This document shows, piece by piece, positions 1 through 10,192 of a stretch of DNA of 64,000 nucleotides. Under the pieces are notes generated by a model. The model ran no database searches. It worked only from the letters and a program-made list of their open reading frames with translations, and was not told the DNA's origin. The position numbers and the translations under genes are program-made. Position 1 is the stretch's first letter. The number at the start of each line of letters is the position of its first letter. The stretch comes from Symsagittifera roscoffensis. Its lineage: Eukaryota > Xenacoelomorpha > Acoela > Convolutidae. The DNA lies in NCBI RefSeq assembly GCF_963678635.1, contig NC_087064.1, positions 39,833,530 to 39,897,529 on the forward strand. Direction: 5' to 3'.

Positions 1-400
1 TACCCCCCCACCAGTACAAATTTTTTCACAACAAAGTGCTCCAAACATACCATCGGATTACTTGGGATCAACCCCCACATCTGAACAAGTTCGTGAAAAT
101 CCATTTAGCACCCCAACTTCAACGCAACTTCTCCCATATTAGATGACACAAGCTTTCACTCAAGATGAGCCAAACTTAGTAAATATCCCTTCAGATATCT
201 CATCCGGTACATCTTTGTCACTACCAGAAATTTTATCACTTCCTTCAACAATAGGTCAAACTCCAACTACAACATTTCCACTAAATTTCCCTACAAATTT
301 TGCTCCCCTATTTATCACAACAGACGCAACTTCAATCCTCTCCCCAATGACAAGTGACCAAACCGACCCCTCTAGCCCCATCAATGAAGAATTACAGTAG
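1..400 (+). pseudogene. Proline/serine/threonine-rich N-terminal remnant
   Basis: The reading frame gives low-complexity protein rich in Pro, Ser and Thr, with short blocks such as FPLNFPTN and EPNLVN. The same blocks occur at 36780-37110, where they lie at the front of the env-like frame of element C. Here they run straight into ORF X-like sequence at about 380, so the env ectodomain (3 kb in C) is absent. A stop codon at 398-400 interrupts the frame. No catalytic motif is visible. The env relation is inferred from similarity to C. Confidence 0.55.
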
Positions 401-1700
401 GAACTTGAGAACTTCGTCACTTTACAACAAAAATTTCGAAACACTAACACATTAACATTTCATCAATTATCACAATCCAATTCCTCCTCCGAATCCTCCA
501 ACCCAGCTTCCAGAGTAAAAGAAACCCGAGCCCACCAAAAATTTAAGCGCAAGCACCCCAATACCCAAATACTTCACTACCGCCGACCACAACTCGACTG
601 TTTTTCTTTCACCCGCAGTTCACTAATACCAAAGAATTTCTCAAATATAAATTACCCTTTTTTCCACAATACACCTGCTATCACACTGATGACTACCAAC
701 TGAAATTTGTAGACAATTTTACCCTGCTTCCCACTTATCATGGATATCTCACTATCACTTCACAAACCAACTATCACTACCTTTGTACATTAACCCAGCC
801 GAAATTGAAATCTGTCAACCCTGACTTCACTAATTAACTACAGCACTTAATGAAAAACAATTCACAACCATAGGACTAGAACAAACATTAAACTGATTTG
901 TTGCACAAACAGCTAACAGATTTTCAATAAAGCACTACGACCACGCTATTGCACGATATAGGGAAGACACAGTCATAGAAGAAGATGAAAACACTAGCCC
1001 CCCATTAACCGAGAAATTTTTTTAAAAATCAGAATATGTGTTTTTAATTAACAGCATGAATAAAAAACAGGATAATAGTATTTCCAACGCACTCCGAGAC
1101 ACCAAAGCTTATGATTCTTATTTTAATAACTTTAATCACTTTTCACTTACTTCTCATTTTCTCAGAGCAAACGAACGTGACTTGCACTGCACTGCTCACA
1201 CGAAATAATGTTACGCACTAAACTAGCCACACATACACCTATTTTAAATTTATTCAACACTACTACATAACTTACACACCATCACAAAACCCATAGCACA
1301 GATTCACATTCATGATTCCAAAAACACATCACCATACTTTCTAATCTTCACTTATTGTATAAATAATACTAACATGCACGGCCCCCTCCGTAACTATGAT
1401 CCCATTAGACAAAAGTATATATTCTACCCACTAACCAAGATCTTTGATGTTGAAGAATCTCGCCCACTAATCATCCCCCACGATATTATACAGCCCATCG
1501 AAGTCCTTATTCTAGAATTCTTTCACAATACAAAGCATAATCAGAAACTAAATAACCTAATCCAAAATACATCGCATGAATTCTCACTCGAGCTTCTATG
1601 GCCTCTTCTTCAAAATAAATATGTCATCCGCATGCTTGCCAAACTTCGCACATCATCAGACACTATTCGCGCTAATTTCGCCGACGACCACTCTTTGTAA
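401..1700 (+). pseudogene. ORF X, element A copy (diverged, broken)
   Basis: Homologue of the accessory gene at 10193-11169 (minus), 39986-41661, 44846-46502 and 50431-51861. The best-kept part is 1374-1700 (108 aa), with the family blocks RNYDP, EESRPLIIPH, HNTKHN and LLWPLL. The upstream part keeps SPPLTEKFF and HFLRANERDLHC but has stops and frameshifts. A short block around KTIKALQ, present in the other copies, is missing. I recognise no domain. The stop codon overlaps the 5' splice site of the next feature. Confidence 0.6.
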
Positions 1701-1775
1701 GTATAATTAAATAATTTAACATAAAAAATCAAAGAAATACTAACCATTCTTTGTACATGTCTCACTTTTTTTTAG
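1697..1775 (+). other. Predicted 79-nt intron at the end of ORF X (element A)
   Basis: The donor is GTAAGT at 1697 and the acceptor a T-run ending in TTTAG at 1775. Equivalent introns sit at the same place in elements B and C and in both repeats of C. In this copy the TAA stop overlaps the donor, so splicing would remove it and extend the protein by a few residues. Confidence 0.5.
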
Positions 1776-3249
1776 AATTCACCATTCATTCATCTAAAAC
1801 AAATAATAGCAAACAAAAATTGTAATTTTTTTCCTTAAATTTTTCAAATTCATTTTAACAATCGTAGCATGGGTGATTGGTGTAGTTAATTTTTTCTTTC
1901 AAAAGCAGTATATTCATAAATTTAAATTTCATGGCAGTAAATTATTATTTCTAATGTAGTAAATTCACAAAAATTTGATTTTGAATTGAAAAGAAAACTA
2001 AACTTTTAAAAGACGCTTTTTTAATAAATTTGAATTCTTCAATCGCCCATAAATCAAACACTCTTTCCACAATCGCACAGCTGACCCACGAAGATTTGTT
2101 CAAATAAAGAATTTCAAGTTTTAACTTTCACTGATAACAAATCTAACTTGTTTTCATACGTTTCAAACTTACCATTAACCCGGTTGTGAGGAATTATAAA
2201 AGTTAGCTAGAATAACCAACGCAGCTTACTAACGCCATAATACCACAAACTAATAGCATGACTAAGAACGAAAGTCCCACAGTACCCTAACCAGATTAAG
2301 TCCAGATTGAAACTGGATAAAAAAATTCTTTTGAAAGCCGCTTTCAAGTTTTTTTTATAAAAACCAAAAAACACAAAAAAATCAAAAAACAAACCCAATA
2401 AAAATCATTCTACATTTGACAAAAGGGCACAACTAAAACAAATAAGAAAAAAAGCACGAAATGAAAATGTTACAAAAAGTTGAACATATAAAGAGACTCT
2501 ACACGGGAAACCATAGAAGTATATTCCACTTCTGGCCTCACCCACCAGAACGACGTCGCTCGGAGCACATGCCCACACCATGCACTACGACTCCGATGCT
2601 CTATTTTTGATAAAAGTGGCTCCAGGGTGAGCAACTCTTCAAAATAACTGAACGAAAATATAAACGCTTTTGCGATAATAGCTAATAATAAATCATAACT
2701 AAAAAAGAAACTTAACGAACAAGATGTAAAAACTATAAATGCAGTATGTAAAGACTTCTTAGAGCTCAAGGAACAAGAAGCAAAGGAGATGACAACTCGA
2801 CTACATTCCAGCTCTGGAATGGCAAATCTGTTTGGTTTGTTGCCGAATTCACTAAACTCAAAGGATTTAAAGTATGGACTCAAGGTCGGCGCAAACGAAA
2901 ATCATTGAACCAGACCAATGGCCATCTCGATTTTGATCTCACATACCGGTCCTAGTCACTTGGCACTTCACACGGAAAAGTTAAACTTCACCCTGCACGT
3001 AGTCTCGCTCTAAACTCAATGAAATCGATACATCATTGCATCGATCAGAAGGCTTGACACAGTCACCCAAGACTACTCACGATCAACGAGACCCATCATG
3101 AAACACGAACAAAATAATCGTCTTCTATCTACACGAACAAAAATTTCTCTCCTCTCTTCAAGAAGCCACTGCTCAATTCTTGCAAAAAAACTACATCACC
3201 TGTCCTTCACTACAATAAACAACGAAAAACTCTCTAAAATCCGGATGGG
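1776..3249 (+). other. 3' noncoding region of element A
   Basis: AT-rich sequence with GCAGTAAA/GTAGTAAA motifs near 1890-1975, then a stretch resembling 42040-43230 in element C. It ends in the purine-rich GGATGGG just before the LTR, where the polypurine tract would be. Short open frames here are not kept in the other copies, so I call none as genes. Confidence 0.5.
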
Positions 3250-3651
3250 TGGAACCAGTTCTAAACTAGTGATTATAATTGGATATAATTACAATTTTAT
3301 CCTTGATAAATTTATCACTATAAAATATTACTAACTAGCCAATCATATTCCATCTCTAACATTGACACTTATTTATAAGTGCTGAAACTACTTGTAGTTT
3401 CAGCACCAGAACAATTTGAATAAACGTAGACTACAGTTGTTTTCCTTCTGGATAAACTCTAAGAACTAACTCGCGAAAACCAGTATACACTAGAACTTTT
3501 GAGACTAGGAGATATAAGAGTAAGATTAAGATTGGTAAAAGACTAAGAAGTTGCACGAATCTTTCCGGCCGAAAAAAAAGATAGCGTGACGAACAGACGG
3601 TGCACCTTATCTTAAATTACTCTATGAGTACAGGCAAAATGTCATATTTCA
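3250..3651 (+). repeat. 3' LTR of element A
   Basis: Begins TGGAACCAG after GGATGGG and is collinear with the LTRs at 22555, 43232, 48055 and 53355. It has a TATA-like TATAAAATAT at about 3321 and a perfect 13-bp-stem hairpin at 3379-3406. The right end is the most diverged part, so the terminal CA at 3650-3651 is a best guess. Confidence 0.65.
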
Positions 3652-5430
3652 CTAGAACACTGCGCTACATGTACAACAGCCGGCTATCTTCATATCAAAA
3701 ATGTCAAATCTGCTGAAATTGTGTTCCAAAAAATTCAAAACTAATTCATTCCGTCAATTTCCACGCAGTCGACTATACTTTCGTGGCAATATTTTGCCAT
3801 GTAGAGTTATTTTCGACCAAAATTTGGCATTTCCACGTTTTATTTGACCGAAAAGATCCTTGCTGACTGTTGTTGCGACCAGAGCTTTCGCGACCAAAAA
3901 TTTTCATGTCCAGACATCGTGACCACATTTTCCATTTCCAGATTTTAGCGGCCCGAAAGATCCGTCGCAGCTTTCACTTCCAAGGTGGAGAGGGTGCGAC
4001 CGCGGCGTGGGACTCAAAAATGGTTTTGCACAAAACTTCATTCAACTTTCAGTAAAATTCGAAAAAAAATTTACCTTGACCTTGAGCTAATGATCAAAGC
4101 TAATTTCAATTTAGGTTTTTTTTTGGTTTGAAAGGCAACTTTGTTCTTATGGTCTGAATTTATCAGTTGTCACTATCGCCGGTAAATTTTCAAAACCATA
4201 AAATTGTTTCAGGTAAATTGAATGAAAACAATACTTAAGATAGCAGGTTGCAGTGCAAGTAGCACAAAATGTTCCAACCATAGTTTTAAAAAAAAACAAA
4301 GAAACTTTTTTTCAATCTATAGTGTCCTTTTTTCTGTGTGGTGTGATGATCTGAACGAAAAATGGAATTTAGGCAAATGCGACAATCATTGTAAAGTTTT
4401 TGAAGTTTTTGATTCACAGTTTGGAGCTTCACAACTCCAAAATCAACTTAAGTCAAGAAGTTACGTTTTCACGCCTTAAGTTAAGTATAAATAAGCTATT
4501 TTAAGCCTGCACGCTCACCGTACACCAAAAATCAAAAATTTCAGACTGATTTTTCGCGACACTAATGTTTTGAAAATTTTTAAATGTCATTCGAATCACG
4601 ACTGAAAGAAAGTTTTTATGATTCTGATGATTATTTGTGGTTTCTGATTTTGTGTGGAAAACAAAAAGACAAAAACTAAAACACATCCGAAATACAAAGT
4701 TCTTCCAAATTTTTCAAATGGTCGGAACAAAAAGTTGTTCTAGTATATTGAAACACTCTCAGCAAGAAAAGCTCTCAACTGTAGTATGATTTTCCTCGTA
4801 ATCTCCTCTGCTTCTAAAGTTAAAACGCCGTTCAAAAAGCTTACTGCAAAACCCTACTTTATCAAACCTTGTAAAGGCTTCAAACCAATCATTGTTATTG
4901 GAAGTTGGTTAAAAATATTGTTTGAATTCTGAGAGAATGATGTTCAAAAATGGTTCTTGAAGTTGGCTTTTTGAAGGTACGAACATAGTTTTGCCATTAA
5001 TTTTATCCCACTTGTGAACTTTCAGCCAAGTTCTCTGAAGTTTTTGTACCGGCCGCAGTCGAAGAGTCGAGAGAAACTATATGGTGTAGAGTCGGTTTTT
5101 TAATTCTTTCCAGTCAATTTTGATTAGCTCACGAAAAAAAACCTTGCGAGAGCCACGTGCTGTATCACATTAAAGCCGTAATTGTGTTTTAATTTGAATT
5201 CAGAAAAAATGCTTTTAGAGAATTGATAAAAGCCGAACTTTTTTGTTTTTCAGACTTTATTCTATTAAAACTAGGCAGGTATAGGAAGCTGACCTCCAAA
5301 CTTACTTCTACTTGTTGTTCGCTATAATAATTTTAAAATTGACAGGAAACTATTTGGGGAAAAATGAGCATCAAATTTTGTTATCAAGTTAACGTCTTTC
5401 TAAATGTTTCCTATAATTTTTTCAGTCAGT
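3652..5430. other. Unassigned AT-rich DNA
   Basis: The first 70 bases resemble the CAGCCGGCTATC sequence at 5455 and 8070, so this may be an eroded third copy of the host repeat. A GC-richer patch at 3770-4010 repeats GCGACC- and TTCCA-like words. Open frames such as 3870-4055 and 4222-4479 have no recognisable domain, signal peptide or conserved copy, so I do not call them genes. Confidence 0.4.
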
Positions 5431-5611
5431 TTTGTCATAGCACTGGGCTACGTCCACAGCAGCCGGCTATCCATGTTTAAATTTTATAGAAAACAAGCAT
5501 TCCCTAAGTTATTAACTTGAAAAATTGATCAGCTGGAAATGCGACCTATGGCTCTATTTAATGCCACTTTGTTTGTTTAGTACTTTTTTTTCGCTTTGCA
5601 ACATAAATAAG

Positions 5612-5756
5612 ATGGTGGTACTGCATTCTGCGATGCTGATGTCTGTTCTCCTCGTGTTGTGCATCACACCCTCTGCATTAGCGACCTGTCCTCCTCCGCT
5701 GATGCTACAGGGGGGCTGCTTGAAGAGATCCTGGCATGAACCTACTGGATTTGCAG
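5612..5756 (+). CDS. First exon of a putative small secreted cysteine peptide
   Basis: From the ATG at 5612 the frame encodes a hydrophobic leader with a likely signal-peptidase site after SALA, then a short mature stretch with CPPP, a second Cys after GG, and SWHEPTGF. The exon ends at a good 5' splice site (CAG|GTCAGT at 5757), leaving phase 1. No continuation exon is identifiable nearby, because the flanking DNA is repeat. The paralogue at 8221 has two extra codons upstream of MVLL and its own ATG; here that ATG reads ATA, so the internal ATG is chosen. The mature part resembles secreted cysteine peptides only in general style; no family or function is assigned. Confidence 0.45.
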
Positions 5757-6037
5757 GTCAGTTATAACAAATTCCAGCTGCACTTACCCATTCAGTACCC
5801 GGGTCGAGATCCCGCTCAAAAACCGCTCAAGATTTGAGCGGTTTGAGCGGTTTTCCAGCAAGATTTGAGCGGTTTGAGCGGTTTGGGCGGTTTGGGCGTT
5901 TTTTTTTGGAAAAACCGCTCAAACCGCTCAAATCTTGCTTAAAAAACCGCTCAAAAACCGCTCATTTCTTGCGGTGATTTTTGAACGGTTTTTCAAGCAA
6001 GATTTGAGCGGTTTTTGAGTGGTTTTTGAGCGGTTTT

Positions 6038-6190
6038 TATACCCCACCCCCCACCAACGTATATACCCCCCAACCTGCCCCCCCCCCCCAAATGTATACC
6101 CCCCCAACGTACCTACCCCCATCCCCCCAACGTACCCCCCCCCCCCCAACGTATCCATACCCCCCTCCCCAACGTATCCATCCCCCACGA
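6038..6190. repeat. C-rich minisatellite
   Basis: Irregular units of poly-C separated by AACGTA or AATGTATA. The complementary strand has many runs of four or more G and could form a G-quadruplex. The frames across it (Pro-rich one way, Gly-rich the other) are composition artefacts. Confidence 0.8.
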
Positions 6191-6240
6191 CTGTTTGCTT
6201 TGAAAGACAGTGAGTTAGGCTGGCTATAGAGTCTGCTGAG

Positions 6241-6250
6241 GTGTGTGTGT

Positions 6251-6284
<34 letters not shown>
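6241..6284. repeat. (GT)n microsatellite
   Basis: About 20 GT units with one interruption, inside the inverted-repeat element. Confidence 0.9.
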
Positions 6285-6285
<1 letters not shown>

Positions 6286-6391
6286 TTGTGGCGCGCTTAT
6301 TGTAGAGACTGACAATAAAAATCCTAACAGTATATTTGTTGTGACAGTATATTCAGTAGAACAAATACAGCGAATATTAAGGTTGCAGCAA

Positions 6392-6464
6392 GTCCGCATA
6401 GACTAACGGATATGGCGTCTGACTGCGAGTCAGAAGATTGCGGGTTCGAATCCCTCTGAGGTCG
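6392..6464 (+). tRNA. tRNA-Arg-like gene, anticodon GCG
   Basis: A cloverleaf can be drawn: acceptor GTCCGCA (6392-6398) with TGAGGTC (6457-6463), two mismatches; a D-arm with one mismatch; a perfect anticodon stem TCTGA/TCAGA; loop CTGCGAG with anticodon GCG at 6425-6427; and a T-arm around TTCGAAT with one mismatch. The B box GGTTCGAATCC is perfect, the A box has one mismatch, and a T-run follows at 6467. The body resembles metazoan tRNA-Arg. Eukaryotes normally read CGN with A34 (ACG), so GCG is unusual and, with the acceptor mismatches, points to a transposed tRNA or pseudogene. Confidence 0.7.
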
Positions 6465-6953
6465 ACTTTTTATTATTAAATCTGCGCGGTTTTTTTAGAT
6501 AAACCGCTCAAAACCGTTCAAATCTTGCGCGGTTTTTGAGCGGTTTTTTTAGATAAACCGTTCAAAAACCGCTCAAACCGCTCATTTTGAAGCAAGATTT
6601 TGAGCGTAATTGTCTAAAAAAACCGCTCAAACCGCTCAAATCTTGCTTCAAATTAGGTGAAAAATCTCGACTCGGGTAGCAGTTAACATGCAACAAATAA
6701 AAAAAAGCATAAAATTACACAAGTTTATCCAAAAATGCAGAGACCTTGCCTGAAAATTGCTCTAAAATAGCATAAAATCAAACCAGTTTCTGTTTGTCAG
6801 CTCATAACCCGCACCTAGAAAATGATCTAACTGAGATCTGAAATTACTTTTTTCAGATCTCAATTTCAGATCTGAAAAGGTTTGTAATACGTTTTCGTAA
6901 CGACTGGGTTAATTTAGATCTGAAATGCTGTTTTTCATGGTTTTTTCAGATCT

Positions 6954-8025
6954 ACTCAGCTTATAACACACAGATAACAACAATTCTAAGACTATCACCT
7001 TATGAAATAGCTTTCAAACAAAAACCACGGAAACCAATAATGTTCACAGCAAATTCCTCAAAAAATGCACAAGGTCATTGCTAACCTACTAAAGAATCAA
7101 TTTGTTATAATTTACAGTTACATACGCACGATGAAGAACATTTTCATCACTCGCAAATCCTTCAATTAGCCTCCGGAACACTTATGGAATGGATTTTAAA
7201 TAAAGACTATAAACAAAACGAAATTTATCAATAAAAGCCAAAAACCTATTACAACGACAAATTATTCAATCACAGATTAGTGCACGATACACACCAGCTA
7301 CGAACTTAAAAATTAGAGTGTAGGCCCTAATACCAAACTTTGTAACACAAAAGAGAATATCTAGAAAATTATAACCAATCTGAAAAGAACGATTTCAGAT
7401 TTTTGAAAAAGCCACAGATGTAACATACAAACTTATTGATTCAAATAAAAAAGAAATCGTTCAACACCGAAATAATTTTTAAATATATTATTCAAAAGAA
7501 CACGTTCTTCGCGAGGTAACACATTTATACTCCTTTACAGGACTAAACGTTGTCCACGACAACTGAGATGAAAGTCACTAACAAAATCAAGATATAAATT
7601 GTTCGACACAATTATTGGAATCGAAAAATATAAACATTAAGAAAACCAAACAAAATCTCAAAAAATCAGCAATAAACAATTACCTCAAAAACAAACGAAA
7701 ATTCGTAAAACTAGAGGAAAAAAATTTACCACAAGAAGAAAAATATCAACAACTACAATCATCACGGCTCCGAAGTCAACCAAGGAAAAATTATGAAACT
7801 GTCATCCCACAATCTAAAATATGAAGAAAGTTGAATTTCAGAATTCCTTTTCAATCAATTAATCGTTTTACACAACTTAAACGTGGAAAAATCTTCTTTT
7901 CTTTATCATATTTCGTGTAAACACTCTTAAAAAACTAGTTCAATTTCAGCCTATCAGAATTTTATTAAACATCACCCCATTCTGCCACCACTTCATTAGC
8001 CGACACATTGCTCACTTCAAACACA
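6954..8025 (+). pseudogene. Integrase 3' end and pol-env spacer fragment
   Basis: The sequence follows the order of 32000-33060 in element C: the end of the integrase catalytic domain (ending SPYE), a CYNL..HTHDE block, the end of the C-terminal domain near SRLRSQPRKNYET (7768-7806), and then noncoding spacer. Many stops and frameshifts. It has no LTR of its own and is bounded by host repeat on both sides, so it is an isolated piece of an element from the A/B/C family. Confidence 0.6.
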
Positions 8026-8059
8026 TATGAAAGCATATATGAAAACACATACTTCAAAC
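8026..8059. repeat. Short imperfect ACATATGAAA repeat
   Basis: A few tandem words of the type ACATATGAAA at the junction between the pol fragment and the host block. Confidence 0.4.
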
Positions 8060-8448
8060 ACATGTAACCACAGCAGCCGGCTATCCATGTCTAAATTTGA
8101 AAGAAAACAAGCATTTCCTAAATTATTAACTTAAAAAACTGATCAGTTAGAAATGCGACCTATGGCTCTATTTACGGCCAGTTTGTTTGTTTAGTTAGGT
8201 ACTTCTTTTCGATTTGCAACATGAAAAAGATGGTGTTACTGCATTCTGCGATTCTGATGTCTGTTCTCCTCGTGTTGTGCATCACAGCCTCTGCATTAGC
8301 GACCTGTCCTCCTCCGCTGACGCTACAGGGGGGCTGCTTGAAGAGATCCTGGCATGAACCTACTTGATTTGCAGGTCAGTTATAACTAATTCCAGCTCCA
8401 CTTACCCATTCAGTAGCATTTAAGATGCAACAAATAAAAAAATCGTAA
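8060..8448. repeat. Host repeat block, copy 2, left half
   Basis: Matches 5448-5797 and then 6677-6712 across the TIR insertion point, so it carries the empty site of that element. It is cut at 8448 by element B and resumes at 20544. Confidence 0.7.
8221..8374 (+). pseudogene. Small secreted peptide exon, second copy, nonsense mutation
   Basis: Paralogue of 5612-5756 with the same signal peptide, CPPP and GGC cysteines and the same splice donor (CAG|GTCAGT at 8375). It starts at ATG 8221 (MKKMVLL). At 8365-8367 a GGA codon of copy 1 reads TGA, which ends the frame nine bases before the donor. Either this copy is dead or the peptide ends there; the intact splice donor favours loss. Confidence 0.5.
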
Positions 8449-8826
8449 TGAGTTGGGTTGGATCTCTAACTCATAGAGTAAGTTCAGATAGGGTACACCG
8501 TCTGCTCGTCACGCTAACTTATTTTCGGCCGGATAGATTCGTGCAGCTTCTTAGTCTAATACCGATCTTAATCTTACTCTTATATCTCTTAGTTTTAATA
8601 GATCTAAAGTATACTGGTTTTGTTACGAGTCGGCCTCTTGGAGAAAGCAACTAAGTTGTAAGTTAATTTCAAAAAGCTCTGGTGCGGAAATTACAAATAA
8701 TTTCAGCACTTACAAATAAGTGGGTTGTTAGTTTGATGGAGTGTGATTGGTTATTCTTTAACACTTTATAGGGTTTAAACATCTAAATCATAAACAATAA
8801 TAAATTATAGCTCGGATCTGGTTCCA
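8449..8826 (-). repeat. 3' LTR of element B
   Basis: On the minus strand it starts TGGAACCAG after CCGGGTGGG and ends ACTCA. It carries the shared hairpin (8682-8709), here with one mismatched pair. It is collinear with the LTR at 20189-20543 but clearly diverged from it, so the insertion is old. Confidence 0.8.
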
Positions 8827-10105
8827 CCCACCCGGGGTTTACAGAGTTTTTGTTCTTTTGACCTCTATCTGTAATGGAGGATGGATGATGATCGTTTGTA
8901 TTTCGCAAGCATCATTTCTATTCCGTTCTTGGAGGAGAAAACACCAGGAAGCTGGAATCGTATGTGTCATTCTGTCGTTCAACAATGACTGTGACCGCCA
9001 AGAAAATCAATCTGATTTCCAAGTCATTTGTTATGATCGTTTGTTCTGGTTCGGCGGAGAACTGTGTTTCGATCTTGTTTGGGATTGGCGTGAAGCTCGA
9101 GTTTGGAGGGAATGCACGGATACTTGAACATCGAGATGGCCATTGGTCAATGAAGTCCTTTGCTTCGATGTCAAGTCGTACTTCATATCCTTTGACTTGT
9201 GGTTGTGGGCGGCATATCGGTTGTGTTTAGCCATTCTGTGGATTAAGTGTGATGAGGTTGTCTTAGTTTCTTGATCCTCGTCTTCGTGATTTTGTATGAT
9301 CTATATTACTGCATCATATAATTTACATAAATAAATTTTTAGTTAGTACTGCTTTTAGTTATGATTTTTTATTAGTTTTTATCGCAAAAGCTTTTAATTT
9401 AGTTCTGTTATTTTTAAAGAGTAACTCACACTTGAGTAGCTCTTGTCAAAAATATGGAGTGGGTCACAAAGCGTGGATTCTAGCACGCTGGGTTGGGCCG
9501 GCTAATAAGCATGCTCAAGACGTCATCTTCTGGTGAGTTAGGCCAGGAGTGAGTGTATGATTTCATGCTGGTTTTTTATGGGGTCCTGTTTTGTGTTAAC
9601 CTTTAAAGTTGTGTTTGTTACTGGTTTTTTCCTTTTGGTGTTTTGGTTTTGTCCTTTTCTCAAAAATCAAATTGTTTGGTTGGGGTTTGTCTTTCGACTT
9701 TTTGGTGTTCTATTCTTTCTTTTTTAGACTTATCAATAGTCTTCAAAAGAATAAATTATCTAGTTCTTTGAGCTAGTTTAATTCGGTTTGGCGAGCTGTG
9801 CGAGTATGGATAGAATTTGCGTGCAAGTGAAACGTCTGCAAAAGGTTAGTACTGCTTGCAATTGTATAAATTTACTACTGAAAATTTTAATTCTAATGCT
9901 TTGTGGGGGTTGAAATTATTAAATTATTTTAATTGTATTTAGATTTACTCTATTGGCGAAAAGAATTTAAAGATTAATTTACTACTGTGGAGAAGGAAAT
10001 TTACTGCATCATTCATTGCGGTTTGTTAAAAGAAGTTTATAATTTATGAAAGAGTTTGTAATTAATATTTGATTTTTCTGTTTGTAGATGATCGTGATCT
10101 GAAGA
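8827..10105 (-). other. 3' noncoding region of element B
   Basis: Downstream of the ORF X intron on the minus strand. It holds TTTACTGC/TTTACTAC words (complement of GCAGTAAA/GTAGTAAA) at 9840-10015, then sequence matching 42040-43230, ending in a purine-rich tract before the LTR. A 67-aa minus-strand frame at 9031-9234 has only partial counterparts in C. No gene called. Confidence 0.5.
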
Positions 10106-10192
10106 CTAAAGAAAAAGAAAAAAACATAAAACAATGAATGGTTAGTGTTATTTCGAAATCGTTAGTTTTTAAATTATATAGTTCATACTTAC
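10106..10192 (-). other. Predicted 87-nt intron after ORF X (element B)
   Basis: On the minus strand the donor GTAAGTATG begins at 10192, directly after the ORF X stop. The acceptor, a pyrimidine-rich tract ending CTTTAG, is at 10106, and the exon resumes TCTTCA as in element C. Both sites are kept although the element is old. Confidence 0.6.

Larger units (their letters stand above)
1..3651 (+). mobile_element. Element A: 3' end of a Gypsy-like LTR element
   Basis: The segment runs from a proline-rich coding remnant through ORF X, a short intron, a long 3' noncoding stretch and a terminal LTR. The same order is seen in elements B (8449-20543, minus) and C (22555-43641, plus). The gag-pol part would lie left of the window. 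It is the most diverged of the copies and has several stops. Its right end joins DNA resembling a piece of the host repeat seen at 5431 and 8060. Confidence 0.75.
5798..6676. mobile_element. 879-bp inverted-repeat element with TA target duplication
   Basis: The ends are CCCGGGTCGAGAT at 5798 and its inverted complement with one mismatch, ending at 6676. TA flanks both sides (5796-5797 and 6677-6678). The empty site is visible in the paralogous block at 8412-8414, where CATTCAGTAGCA runs on without the element. Inside, both arms are arrays of CCGCTCAAA and its complement TTTGAGCGG, so the element can fold back. The centre holds a C-rich minisatellite, a (GT)n tract and a tRNA-Arg-like gene. 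No transposase is present, so it is non-autonomous; the TA duplication suggests the Tc1/mariner superfamily or a similar one. Confidence 0.8.
5431..6953. repeat. Host repeat block, copy 1 (interrupted by a TIR element)
   Basis: The outer parts, 5431-5797 and 6677-6953, match 8060-8448 and 20544-20830 in order and orientation. The block holds one exon of a small secreted peptide, then an AT-rich stretch with palindromic TTTCAGATCTGAAA words. It is split at a TA by the inverted-repeat element at 5798-6676. Whether it is a segmental duplication of host DNA or a larger unrecognised element is not clear. Confidence 0.6.

Noticed and set aside
5928-6399. Glycine-rich and proline-rich frames at the C-rich repeat
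   Set aside because: Composition artefacts of the minisatellite and the (GT)n tract in a non-coding element.
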